A stretch of 64,000 nt of DNA, taken from contig NZ_CP092107.1 of NCBI RefSeq assembly GCF_029016485.1, positions 1,798,001 to 1,862,000 on the forward strand. The letters are read 5' to 3'. The stretch's first letter is position 1; every line of letters begins with the position of its first letter. The notes beneath the pieces are model-generated. The model made no database searches. It was not told the DNA's origin and saw only the letters and a program-made list of their open reading frames with translations. Shown one piece after another: positions 16,665-25,195 of the stretch. The position numbers and the translations under genes were made by a program. The DNA is from Vibrio sp. JC009 (lineage in GTDB: Bacteria; Pseudomonadota; Gammaproteobacteria; Enterobacterales; Vibrionaceae).

Positions 16665-18527
16665 ATGTCTGAAACCCTGCTACCGAACATTGTTCAGTTT
16701 CTTGGCCAAATTGATCCCTTCGATAAACTGCCTGAAGCAGTGCTAAAGGATTTATCGAAAAATATAAAGATTACCTATCTTGGTAAGGGGGATGGTGTCG
16801 ATATGGCCAACCCGGAAGAGAAATATCTGTATATCATCCGAACTGGCTCGGTGGAGCAAAGAAAACAGAATGGCGTGCTTCGTTCCCGGTTAGGCAGTGA
16901 AGACCTTTTTGGATTCACGTTTTTCAGCAGTGAAGCCCCGGATGAAGAAGGATACAGCGTCACCGCCATTGAAGGAACGCTGCTTTACCTTATCCCGCAT
17001 AGTGCACTGCAGAATCTGTTTAAGGCTCACCCGGAATACGCTGAGCACTTTGCCTCTCAGGCGCAGGTTCGTCTCCGGTCTGCCCTTGATGTTGTCTGGT
17101 CAAATAAAGATAAGGGACTGTTTATAAAGCGGGTTTCTGAGGTTGCTTGTGATAAGGTGGCGGTTGTGGATGCATCAATGAGCATTCAGAATGTGGCTAT
17201 CCAGATGCGCGTTGTTCATCGTTCATCTTCTGCGGTTGTGACGGATAAAGGCGAAATCGTCGGTATTATCACAGACAGAGATATGACTAAGCGGGTTATC
17301 GCACATGGTGTTGGCATTGATAAGCCGATTTCAGAGGTGATGACACACTCACCACTGACCGTTAAGCCCGATGATCTGGTACTGCATGCTGCCTCTATCA
17401 TGATGCAGTTCAATATCCGTAATCTGCCTGTGGTTGATGAAGGCAAAATTACCGGGCTGCTGACAACTACCCATTTAGTTCAGAACCACAGAGTCCAGGC
17501 TATTTTTCTGATAGAGAAGATTAAATACTCCGACAGTATTGAAGCGCTGGCAGCTTTAAATCCTGAGCGGCAGGCGATTTTTGAAGCCCTGGTGGAAGGC
17601 AGGGTCGCTACGGATATCGTTGGGAAAGTCATGTCCATGATAATGGATGCTTATACTAAGCGTCTTATTCAACTGGCTATTGACAGGTTCGGGCCTCCTC
17701 CTTGCCGTTTTGCCTGGATTGTTGCAGGCTCTCATGCGCGTAATGAGGTACATATGCTGTCAGATCAGGACAGTGCTCTGGTGCTGGATGATTCTGCGGT
17801 TGCGGCGGACAGAACTTACTTTAACCAGTTGGCTATATACGTATGTAAAGGGCTGGATGCCTGTAACTATCCTCTTTGCCCTGGCAACTATATGGCGGCA
17901 ACCCCGAAGTGGTGCCAGACGGTAGCGGTCTGGAAGCAGTACTATAAAAAATGGGTAGCCAGTCCGGAATACGAGCGTATGTTGAATATCAGTGTTTTTC
18001 TGGAAGTTCGTGCAGTGTACGGGGATTCAGAGCTGGCAGATGAACTTCAGACCTGTATGCATGAAAAAATCTCTTCGAATCATGAATTTCTCGGCATGCT
18101 TGTGAGTGAGGCCACTAAAGTAACGCCGCCACTGGGTATCTTTAATAACCTGGTGCTGGAAAAGAGTGGTGAGAATATGAAAACGCTGAACATCAAGAAA
18201 TATGCTCTGAATTTGATTATCGATCTTGCCCGGATATACGGTTTAGCGGTTAAGTCTGAGGTAACAGGCACAGAAGAAAGGTTCCGTGTTGCCAATGAAA
18301 AGGGTGTACTTTCAGATAATGCTTTTAAAAATATTATCGGGGCGTATCAGTTCATCTCTCAGTTCCGCATCAGCCAGCAGTTGGAAGCGCTGAAAAACGG
18401 GAAAGAGCCAAATAATCATATAGACCCTGACTCTTTCGGTAGTTTTGAGCGAAAACACCTAAAAGATGCCTTCCGCATTATTGCTGAGATGCAGGATGCG
18501 GCCAATGTTCGCTTTAGGAATCACTGA
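16665..18527 (+). CDS. CNMP/CBS/DUF294 nucleotidyltransferase-like protein
   Basis: This protein of about 620 residues has a cyclic-nucleotide-binding-like domain (~15-140), two CBS repeats (~160-285; motifs IVGIITDRDMTKRVI and NIRNLPVVDEGKITGLL), a DUF294 nucleotidyltransferase-like domain (~310-450) with GSHARNEVHMLSDQDSAL (GSxxRxE...DxD), and a C-terminal DUF294 helical region. The family is thought to sense nucleotides and regulate by nucleotidyl transfer, with targets mostly unproved. Start ATG 16665 has AAGGAAG in front. It is followed after 1 bp by a DEDDh exonuclease, a pairing often seen near acetate uptake genes in gamma-proteobacteria. Confidence 0.85.
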   Translation: MSETLLPNIVQFLGQIDPFDKLPEAVLKDLSKNIKITYLGKGDGVDMANPEEKYLYIIRTGSVEQRKQNGVLRSRLGSEDLFGFTFFSSEAPDEEGYSVTAIEGTLLYLIPHSALQNLFKAHPEYAEHFASQAQVRLRSALDVVWSNKDKGLFIKRVSEVACDKVAVVDASMSIQNVAIQMRVVHRSSSAVVTDKGEIVGIITDRDMTKRVIAHGVGIDKPISEVMTHSPLTVKPDDLVLHAASIMMQFNIRNLPVVDEGKITGLLTTTHLVQNHRVQAIFLIEKIKYSDSIEALAALNPERQAIFEALVEGRVATDIVGKVMSMIMDAYTKRLIQLAIDRFGPPPCRFAWIVAGSHARNEVHMLSDQDSALVLDDSAVAADRTYFNQLAIYVCKGLDACNYPLCPGNYMAATPKWCQTVAVWKQYYKKWVASPEYERMLNISVFLEVRAVYGDSELADELQTCMHEKISSNHEFLGMLVSEATKVTPPLGIFNNLVLEKSGENMKTLNIKKYALNLIIDLARIYGLAVKSEVTGTEERFRVANEKGVLSDNAFKNIIGAYQFISQFRISQQLEALKNGKEPNNHIDPDSFGSFERKHLKDAFRIIAEMQDAANVRFRNH

Positions 18528-18528
18528 T

Positions 18529-19248
18529 ATGTTATGGAAAAACATTTTTCACCCGCTAAGCAAACTGGAAAGAAAGCGGGTTGAAGCGTTACAGGGTCGC
18601 AAACTGCCACTGTTTGTTCAGGAGAATATTGCATGGCAATATCCGGGTTTGGATGATGAAACCAAGCAGCAGGATTTTATCTGCCTGGATCTGGAAACAA
18701 CCGGTCTTGACCCAAAAACGGATCAGATACTGAGTATCGGCTGGGTTGAAATGAAAGGTATGAATATTGATTTATCCAGCAGCGTGCAACTGATGATAAA
18801 AGGCTGCCGCAAGGTGCGCGCCCGTACCGCTGTTATCAATCATATTACCCCGGAGATGCTGCAACAGGGCTGTAGCCTGGATGAAGCTTTTCTGGAGTTT
18901 TTTAACCGGGCAAAAGGGAAAATTATAGTTGCTCACGCTCGTTTTGTTGAACAGCACTTTATTGATAATTACTTAAAACAGAGCTTCAACCTGGAGCCGT
19001 TACCCTTTCTCTGGCTTGATACTCTGAATATAGAGAAATACCTTTGCCGCCACTTAGATAACAATACCAGTCCAGATTTGCGCCTCTCTGCTATTCGTGA
19101 ACGTTATGGTCTGCCGGAATACAATACCCATAGTGCGTTAATTGATTCTGTATCAACCGCTGAATTACTGCTTGCCCAGATATGCCGGATTTACCGTGAT
19201 GATAAAAGCTGTTTCGGGCGTTTGTACCGGATCAGCCATAGTAAATAG
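18529..19248 (+). CDS. DEDDh 3'-5' exonuclease (DnaQ-like)
   Basis: This 239-residue protein has the DnaQ/epsilon exonuclease fold: Exo I FICLDLETTGLDPK (Asp and Glu metal ligands), Exo II around VAHARFVEQHF, and Exo III HSALIDSVSTAELL (His-x4-Asp), so the catalytic DEDDh set is present. It starts one base after the DUF294 stop (TGAtATG) and is surely co-transcribed. Single-stranded DNA or RNA end trimming is inferred; it is not the replicative epsilon subunit, as the polymerase-binding tail is absent. Confidence 0.85.
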   Translation: MLWKNIFHPLSKLERKRVEALQGRKLPLFVQENIAWQYPGLDDETKQQDFICLDLETTGLDPKTDQILSIGWVEMKGMNIDLSSSVQLMIKGCRKVRARTAVINHITPEMLQQGCSLDEAFLEFFNRAKGKIIVAHARFVEQHFIDNYLKQSFNLEPLPFLWLDTLNIEKYLCRHLDNNTSPDLRLSAIRERYGLPEYNTHSALIDSVSTAELLLAQICRIYRDDKSCFGRLYRISHSK

Positions 19249-19269
19249 CTTATCGCTTTATAAGGCATA

Positions 19270-19302
19270 AAAAAGTCCGTACCCCATAGGGAGGGTACGG
19301 AC
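19270..19302 (-). terminator. Terminator between convergent genes
   Basis: A perfect 10-bp stem GTCCGTACCC / GGGTACGGAC with an 8-nt loop. On the minus strand it is followed by TTTTTT, so it serves the hydroxyacid dehydrogenase gene; on the plus strand it may also slow exonuclease transcription. Confidence 0.85.
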
Positions 19303-19360
19303 AAAACGTCTACTGTAGCAAGTCGGTAAATTGTAAATTACCGCAGATTAAATATTTTGA

Positions 19361-20239
19361 TTACTTTTCCAGTTCAAGGAAGTAGTCGAAGATTTCAGGA
19401 ACGTTGCCGTTACCCATACCTGCGTCCAGAGCGGCCTGAAGGTTCGCCGAAGAGCCTTCAGCAATCTTAGAGACAGTACCCAGATCTTCAACCATCTGTA
19501 GGAAGTAACCCAGGTCTTTGTTAGCGTTAGCAATTGAGAAGCCCAGGTCGCTGACTGCATCTACAGCGTAATTTTTACAGAACTGCATGAAAGGTGAGTT
19601 TGACGGGCCTGCAGACATAATGTCAAACAGCTGCTGACGGTTAACGCCTGCGCGATCTGCCACAGCGAATGCCTGAGACATAGCACATACAGTTGTCATA
19701 CCCATAAAGTTGTTAACCAGTTTAGTCGTATGACCTGCACCCAGAGAGCCAAGGTGGAAAACATTTTCACCCTGATCGTCCAGAACCGGCTTCACTTTGT
19801 TGAATGTTTCCACGTCACCGGCAGCCATGATGTTAAGAAGGCCATCTTTAGCGTGTGCAGGAGTACGGCCCAGCGGTGCGTCGATCATGCCAGCGCCTTT
19901 CTCAGCAAGTGCTTCGCCGATTTTGCGGGTAGAAGCCGGAATGGATGTACCGAAGTCAACCAGAACAGAGCCTTCTTTAATACCAGCCAGAATGCCTTCC
20001 TCGCCGTACACCAGTTTTTCCACAACCGCTGAAGTGGTCAGACAAAGCATTACGATATCGCTGTTTTCTGCCAATTCTTTCGCTGAACCTGCTTCAGTTG
20101 CGCCACGTGCAACACAAGTCGCAACGGCATCTTTGTTCAGATCCATTACATTTAACTGATAACCTTTTTTCTGAAGGTTCTCAACCATATTCCCGCCCAT
20201 AAGGCCGAGACCAATAAAACCGATAACAGGTTTAGCCAT
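19361..20239 (-). CDS. Beta-hydroxyacid dehydrogenase (GarR/GlxR-like)
   Basis: This 292-residue NAD(P)-dependent enzyme belongs to the 3-hydroxyisobutyrate / tartronate semialdehyde reductase family. The Rossmann motif GFIGLGLMGGNM is at residues ~6-17, followed by the substrate loop APLGRTPAHAKDG (usual form DAPVSGG... is altered) and the catalytic Lys in GAGHTTKLVNNF. The exact substrate is open: tartronate semialdehyde, sulfolactaldehyde and related aldehydes are used by close relatives. A 12-bp operator-like motif sits 20-31 bp upstream and recurs before the GntR gene, so the GntR protein likely controls it. Confidence 0.82.
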   Translation of the reverse strand: MAKPVIGFIGLGLMGGNMVENLQKKGYQLNVMDLNKDAVATCVARGATEAGSAKELAENSDIVMLCLTTSAVVEKLVYGEEGILAGIKEGSVLVDFGTSIPASTRKIGEALAEKGAGMIDAPLGRTPAHAKDGLLNIMAAGDVETFNKVKPVLDDQGENVFHLGSLGAGHTTKLVNNFMGMTTVCAMSQAFAVADRAGVNRQQLFDIMSAGPSNSPFMQFCKNYAVDAVSDLGFSIANANKDLGYFLQMVEDLGTVSKIAEGSSANLQAALDAGMGNGNVPEIFDYFLELEK

Positions 20240-20258
20240 TTTTAACTCCGAATATCAT

Positions 20259-20270
20259 ATTGTATGATTA
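20259..20270 (-). promoter_or_regulatory. Operator-like 12-mer before the dehydrogenase gene
   Basis: ATTGTATGATTA here is the exact reverse complement of TAATCATACAAT found at 21261 and 24924. It lies inside an inverted repeat ATCATA-TTG-TATGAT (20254-20268). A GntR-type operator is inferred. Confidence 0.5.
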
Positions 20271-20466
20271 ATGTGTGGTAAGAGTATATTACTCGCTTTA
20301 TTAAAGCAATCATCTACGGGTCAGATTTTTGTAAATTAGCCTGATTATGCCCAAAAGTGTGATTATGAGTGGTATTTTGATGTAATACAATAACACCTTG
20401 TGGGTGGGCGTGTTATCAGACCACTGCCAGATGCAATAAACCAGGTAATAACGGAAGGGTAACAGC

Positions 20467-21180
20467 CTAAGCTGTTACCACGGATAGTCGCTGGTTCTCA
20501 TCAGCCAGAAGGGCCTTAGACGCAACGCGGGCTTTTTGTGGGTTTCCGGCCATAACGGCATCATAAATGGCGGCATGCTCTTGAATGCAGTACCGGCCTC
20601 CCTGAGCGGAATTATCGATAAAGGTACGAAGAATAGTAGGTAAGATATTGGCAAACGGAACGTAAAACAGATTGCCGGTTGACTTGAAAATCTGACAATG
20701 GAACTTCATGTCCTGCTCAATCCAGGCTTCCATATCATCGGTCTCAGAGGCTGCAACCATGCTTTGAAATATGACGGCAAGCTCCATTCTCTCCTCGACT
20801 GTTGCGTTCAGTGAGGAAAGGGCGCTGGCTTCAGGTTCAATGGCTTTTCTCAAACCAAGAAACTGATTGAGAAAGAGTTTCATTTTGTTAGTTTCATGAA
20901 TCCATTCAAGCAGTTGGGCATCCATAAAGTGCCACATCTCACGGCTTTGTACTCTGGTGCCTATTTTGGGCTTAGAGCAGAGTAATCCCTTGGCAGATAA
21001 CAGTTTCATCGACTCGCGAAGTGCTGTTCGGCTTATGCCGTGTTGTTCGCAAAGATCAAATTCACAGGGTAGTTTCTGGTGCTCTTCGAACTCTCCGGAA
21101 ATTATCTGTATCGCAATTTTTTTTGCCACAGATACATGAACCCGTTTCTTGCAGTGCTCTGGTGCTATTCCTTCCAGCAT
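20467..21180 (-). CDS. GntR-family regulator (FadR/FCD type)
   Basis: This 237-residue repressor-type protein has an N-terminal winged helix (~12-80; ISRTALRESMKLLSAKGLL is the GntR recognition region, GTRV the wing) and a C-terminal all-helical FCD domain (~90-230) with the metal-ligand pattern Asp (EQDMKFH), His (MKFH), His (EHAAIYDAV). Such regulators usually sense sugar acids or carboxylates. It lies behind the dehydrogenase gene in opposite order to an operon (same strand, upstream) and probably autoregulates through the motif at 21261. Confidence 0.85.
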   Translation of the reverse strand: MLEGIAPEHCKKRVHVSVAKKIAIQIISGEFEEHQKLPCEFDLCEQHGISRTALRESMKLLSAKGLLCSKPKIGTRVQSREMWHFMDAQLLEWIHETNKMKLFLNQFLGLRKAIEPEASALSSLNATVEERMELAVIFQSMVAASETDDMEAWIEQDMKFHCQIFKSTGNLFYVPFANILPTILRTFIDNSAQGGRYCIQEHAAIYDAVMAGNPQKARVASKALLADENQRLSVVTA

Positions 21181-21260
21181 ATTGTGTTTTCCTATTGTTT
21201 CCTGTTGTGTTGTATCTGCAAGGCCCTGAGTTTGTCCTATGGATACGATTTATAATATTA

Positions 21261-21272
21261 TAATCATACAAT
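21261..21272. promoter_or_regulatory. Operator-like 12-mer before the GntR gene
   Basis: TAATCATACAAT, identical to the copies at 20259 (reversed) and 24924. Here it is part of an inverted repeat TCATAC-N7-GTATGA (21264-21282), about 80 bp before the regulator's ATG. Confidence 0.5.
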
Positions 21273-21331
21273 AATGGTATGAATAATGTAACCTTGGTTT
21301 ATGGTAGTTGTGACCTTTACCTGTACCGCTT

Positions 21332-22672
21332 TTAGTGATAGTTCAGGGCTCTTATCTGCTCATGGTTAAACTCTTTTACTGTCTTACGGGCCAGGAACCT
21401 GAACGGTAACGCTTTGATCAGCTCTTCAAATGGCTGTATGGCAAAAGCCCAGAATACAGAGCCATCTAACCAGAATATGATCAGCGCAAGAAGCGGCAGT
21501 GAGATTAGCCATTGGCCGGTAAAGTTGATTTTAAATACCGACTTTGTTTTCCCCGCAGCACGGAGAATATTTCCATGGACCGTGTTATATCCGCGGGCTA
21601 ACGGAAGAAATATATACAACGGAGCAATGAGTGCTACCGCTGCGTATGTTTCCTGAGTCAGGTCTGAGTAGATATATGGGAAGGTAAAGTGCAGTATCAA
21701 AAACAGCAGGCTAGAGATAAAGGAGAGCCCGACGGCCACTTTTATACTTGTGTTAACTTTGGTTTCTAATTCATCCAGCTGTTCAGAGCCGATATCCTGG
21801 CTGATCAGAATGGCCGCTGCATGCGACCAGGCGACGATAAACTGGCTGCCAACTCTGATCCAGGGATAAAGCAGGGTTATTGCAACATACTCATTGATGC
21901 TGAGTTGAGAAAACAGCAGCTGATAAATGGTAATGCCAATTGCCAATATGGTGATGTTTGCGGCAAAGGGGAAGATCTCTTTGAAGTGATGCCCGGTATG
22001 TCTGATCAGCACTTTTAAATCTGCCGGCTTCTCAAGAGAGATATCTGTGTCGTTTGCCGCACAATGACAAAGGTAGAGAGTGCGGATTAAGATTGCTGTG
22101 AGGCTACCGAGAGCAGCGCCACTCACTCCCATATCCAGTTGGTAAATATACAGGTAGGAGGTAAAGCAGTTTATCGGCAGCTCGATGACATAGCCTTTAA
22201 AAGGTATTTTTGTTTTAGAAAAACCGTTAAACAAAGCGGTAATAGTCTGAGTTACAGCGGTAAACAAGATGAGGTATACAGAAATGTCCAGATACGCCAG
22301 GACTTTTTGTTGCAGGCTTTCATTGTCAGTCAGTGAGCTTACCAGCCACTGGTCACTCACGATAAGCAGCAGACTGAAAAGCAGACCACTCCCGGTGCTG
22401 ATAATAAGCCCCCCGTAAAAGGCATTCCCACATGCCTCTTTTCTGCCAGAGCCAAAGGCCCGGCTGAGTATCATCTGTGTTCCATTCGCAAGTGCCATCT
22501 GTATACCCAGCACAAAAGCGACAATGGCGGTCGCCATGCCCATTGCTGCAACGGACTCTTCTCCCAGAGGAGACACTAAAAAAGTGTCTATCATTAACAT
22601 GGACTGCATTAAAAGTGCATTTAGAGCTAAAGGCCATGCAATGGACAGGTTCTTTTTTATATAGGGATTCAC
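21332..22672 (-). CDS. MATE-family efflux transporter
   Basis: This 446-residue protein has about twelve membrane segments and an N-terminal half MATE signature (NALLMQSMLMIDTFLVSPLG, then MALANGTQMILSRAFGSG). It would export cationic compounds by Na+ or H+ antiport; the substrate cannot be predicted. It is convergent neither with the GntR gene nor the symporter: it shares its upstream region with the divergent symporter gene. No regulator-specific site is seen at its start. Confidence 0.85.
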   Translation of the reverse strand: MNPYIKKNLSIAWPLALNALLMQSMLMIDTFLVSPLGEESVAAMGMATAIVAFVLGIQMALANGTQMILSRAFGSGRKEACGNAFYGGLIISTGSGLLFSLLLIVSDQWLVSSLTDNESLQQKVLAYLDISVYLILFTAVTQTITALFNGFSKTKIPFKGYVIELPINCFTSYLYIYQLDMGVSGAALGSLTAILIRTLYLCHCAANDTDISLEKPADLKVLIRHTGHHFKEIFPFAANITILAIGITIYQLLFSQLSINEYVAITLLYPWIRVGSQFIVAWSHAAAILISQDIGSEQLDELETKVNTSIKVAVGLSFISSLLFLILHFTFPYIYSDLTQETYAAVALIAPLYIFLPLARGYNTVHGNILRAAGKTKSVFKINFTGQWLISLPLLALIIFWLDGSVFWAFAIQPFEELIKALPFRFLARKTVKEFNHEQIRALNYH

Positions 22673-23014
22673 AAACTATCAACCTCTTCTGCTATCAGAT
22701 AAAGGTTATAGTAATACAAATGGATTGCAAAGGCTTCAATAATTTGAGATGGGGTGGTTTTCAGAAAATTAGAGTGCTTCAAGTCGTATTGCGATTATTA
22801 AAGCATTGATAGTTATGTGTTTATGCTGTTTTTATATATGGATCATTTCGACAAAAAAGCAACAGTAAAAGAAAAGTTTCTGGTATATGTGCGTAGTGGT
22901 ATTGATGGTAATAATAGATCGTCGTCACGTTTATGGCTTATTGTAGTACAAAAGGGTCAGTGTTGTTGTATATTGAGTAGAGACACAATTAGTTTTTGCT
23001 GAAAAGGTTATACG
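22673..23014. other. Divergent intergenic region, MATE gene / symporter
   Basis: About 340 bp without a gene. Short TACAA-type stretches occur (GTAATACAAA at 22711 and TTGTAGTACAA near 22941) that resemble half of the neighbouring operator-like motifs, but neither is an exact copy. Confidence 0.4.
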
Positions 23015-24805
23015 ATGGAACTCAATACTTTGATTGTCCTCATCTACTTTCTGTTTCTTATTGCGATAGGATGGATGTTCCGGACATTTACAAATACAAC
23101 CAGTGACTACTTCCGTGGCGGCGGTAGCATGCTTTGGTGGATGGTGGGGGCAACTGCTTTTATGACACAGTTTTCCGCATGGACCTTCACCGGAGCCGCA
23201 GGTAAGGCTTACAACGATGGGTTTGCGGTTGCAGTCATCTTCCTGGCTAACGCATTTGGTTACTTTATGAACTATGCGTATTTCGCGCCTAAATTCCGCC
23301 AACTTCGTGTTGTAACGGTAATTGAAGCCATTCGCATGCGTTTTGGTAGTACAAACGAACAGGTATTTACCTGGTCAAGTATGCCAAACTCCATTGTTTC
23401 TGCCGGGGTCTGGCTGAATGCTCTGGCGATCATCGCATCGGGCATCTTTGGCTTTGATATGAACACAACCATTGTCGTTACCGGTTTAGTGGTTCTAGGC
23501 ATGTCAGTAACCGGTGGTTCGTGGGCCGTTATCGCATCTGACTTTATGCAGATGGTTATTATCATGGCTGTAACCATTACCTGTGCGGTGTTTGCCGTTA
23601 TTCAGGGCGGTGGTGTCGGTGAAATCATTTCTAATTTCCCGGTTCAGGAAGGCGCATCTTTTATATCGGGTAATAACCTGAACTATCTGAGTATCTTTGG
23701 CATCTGGGCCTTCTTTATTTTTGTTAAGCAGTTCTCTATTACCAACAACATGCTTAACTCTTACCGCTACCTTGCGGCTAAAGACTCCAAAAATGCTAAG
23801 AAAGCAGCACTATTAGCATGCTGTCTGATGACCTTAGGTCCGATGATCTGGTTTATGCCTTCCTGGTATGTGGCAGGGCAGGGTGTGGATCTGTTTGCAG
23901 CTTACCCGGATTCAGGTAAGAAAGCGGCGGACTTTGCCTATCTGTATTTTGTTCAGGAATATATGCCGGTAGGTATGGTGGGGCTGTTGGTTGCCGCTAT
24001 GTTTGCAGCAACAATGTCTTCTATGGACTCAGGTCTGAACCGTAACTCTGGTATCTTTGTTAAGAACTTTTACGAACCAGTACTTCGTAAGCATGAAGCC
24101 TCTGAGAAAGAGCTGGTATTTGTTTCTAAGATCACATCAACCGTATTCGGTGTTCTGATTATCCTGGTAGCGATGTTTATCAACTCGCTAAAAGGCCTGA
24201 GCCTGTTTGACACCATGATGTATGTTGGTGCGCTAATCGGTTTCCCAATGACAATTCCTGCTTTCCTTGGTTTCTTTATTAAGAAGACTCCGGACTGGGC
24301 TGGCTGGGGTACTCTGGTTGTCGGTGCAGGTGTTTCCTACGTTGTTGGTTTTGTCATCAACGCTGATATGGTTGAAGCCTGGTTTGGTCTTGAAGAGCTG
24401 ACGAAACGTGAATGGTCTGATATTAAAGTTGCGATTGGTCTTCTTGGACATATCTCGCTGACCGGTGGTTTCTTCCTGCTGTCAACGCTGTTCTATAAGC
24501 CGCTGGAAGAGCACCGTCAGAAGGATGTGGACAAGTTCTTCAGCAATCTGGATACACCGCTTGTTGCCGAATCAACCGCTCAGAAGAGACTGGACAACAA
24601 ACAGCGTCAGATGCTGGGTAAACTGATTGCAGTAGCAGGTGCGGGTATTATGCTGATGTTCCTGCTGCCAAACCCAATGCTAGGCCGATTTATCTTTATT
24701 CTGTGTGGTGTCATAGTCGGTGGCGTAGGCCTGCTGCTTATGAAGGCGGTGGATAAGAGCATTGAAGATGTAGAGGCCGAGAAAAAGCCTGAGACGGCAT
24801 CTTAA
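23015..24805 (+). CDS. Sodium:solute symporter (SSS family)
   Basis: This 596-residue protein has about thirteen to fourteen membrane segments and SSS hallmarks: a sodium-site helix 1-2 region (DYFRGGGSMLWWMVGATAFM, then TQFSAWTFTGAAG), and VAAMFAATMSSMDSGLNRNS in the core helix 8 region. The C-terminal extension (~530-596) holds two more membrane helices and a charged tail. The substrate is unknown; neighbours (hydroxyacid dehydrogenase, GntR-FCD regulator) suggest a sugar acid or small carboxylate. The start ATG has AAAAGGTT upstream. Confidence 0.88.
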   Translation: MELNTLIVLIYFLFLIAIGWMFRTFTNTTSDYFRGGGSMLWWMVGATAFMTQFSAWTFTGAAGKAYNDGFAVAVIFLANAFGYFMNYAYFAPKFRQLRVVTVIEAIRMRFGSTNEQVFTWSSMPNSIVSAGVWLNALAIIASGIFGFDMNTTIVVTGLVVLGMSVTGGSWAVIASDFMQMVIIMAVTITCAVFAVIQGGGVGEIISNFPVQEGASFISGNNLNYLSIFGIWAFFIFVKQFSITNNMLNSYRYLAAKDSKNAKKAALLACCLMTLGPMIWFMPSWYVAGQGVDLFAAYPDSGKKAADFAYLYFVQEYMPVGMVGLLVAAMFAATMSSMDSGLNRNSGIFVKNFYEPVLRKHEASEKELVFVSKITSTVFGVLIILVAMFINSLKGLSLFDTMMYVGALIGFPMTIPAFLGFFIKKTPDWAGWGTLVVGAGVSYVVGFVINADMVEAWFGLEELTKREWSDIKVAIGLLGHISLTGGFFLLSTLFYKPLEEHRQKDVDKFFSNLDTPLVAESTAQKRLDNKQRQMLGKLIAVAGAGIMLMFLLPNPMLGRFIFILCGVIVGGVGLLLMKAVDKSIEDVEAEKKPETAS

Positions 24806-24828
24806 TTTCCTTATTACCTTATTAACGA

Positions 24829-24864
24829 TGAAAAGAGCAAGTAGTGTACTACTTGCTCTTTTAG
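24829..24864. terminator. Bidirectional terminator after the symporter gene
   Basis: A 15-bp perfect stem AAAAGAGCAAGTAGT / ACTACTTGCTCTTTT with a 2-nt turn starts 25 bp past the stop; the T-rich side follows on the plus strand. Confidence 0.85.
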
Positions 24865-24923
24865 TTTATGGCGCGGCTAAATGGCTCACCTAAATTCGAG
24901 TATTTAAATCGTCCTTGATTTAA

Positions 24924-24935
24924 TAATCATACAAT
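24924..24935 (+). promoter_or_regulatory. Operator-like 12-mer upstream of the GGDEF/EAL gene
   Basis: TAATCATACAAT is the third exact copy of the motif also found before the GntR and dehydrogenase genes. A related TGTAATACAATA (25150-25161) sits 35-46 bp before the downstream ATG and is shared exactly with 20381-20392. The remaining ~390 bp between 24806 and 25195 hold no gene. Confidence 0.45.
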
Positions 24936-25195
24936 ACCTTTTTGTTTGTAACGAATATCAGTGTGATTTAATGTCTAAAGTCTCATTAACAGCACGCTAG
25001 ACTCTGTTTTTAAATTCGGATGTCAGGGTGCGCTTTATGGAGGTGCTGACGGTAACATGGGTTCGGTAGAGGGGGTGTTAGAACTATCAGTTTGTCATTG
25101 CGTATGCTTTCAAGAAGTTTGAATTATATCTCATTTGTCTTGCCTTATTTGTAATACAATAGAATAAATGGTTTGACTTGTTGATATGTGTAGTC

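Noticed and set aside
22817..23002. Frame of 61 codons before the symporter
   Set aside because: No ribosome site, no recognisable features, AT-rich upstream DNA.
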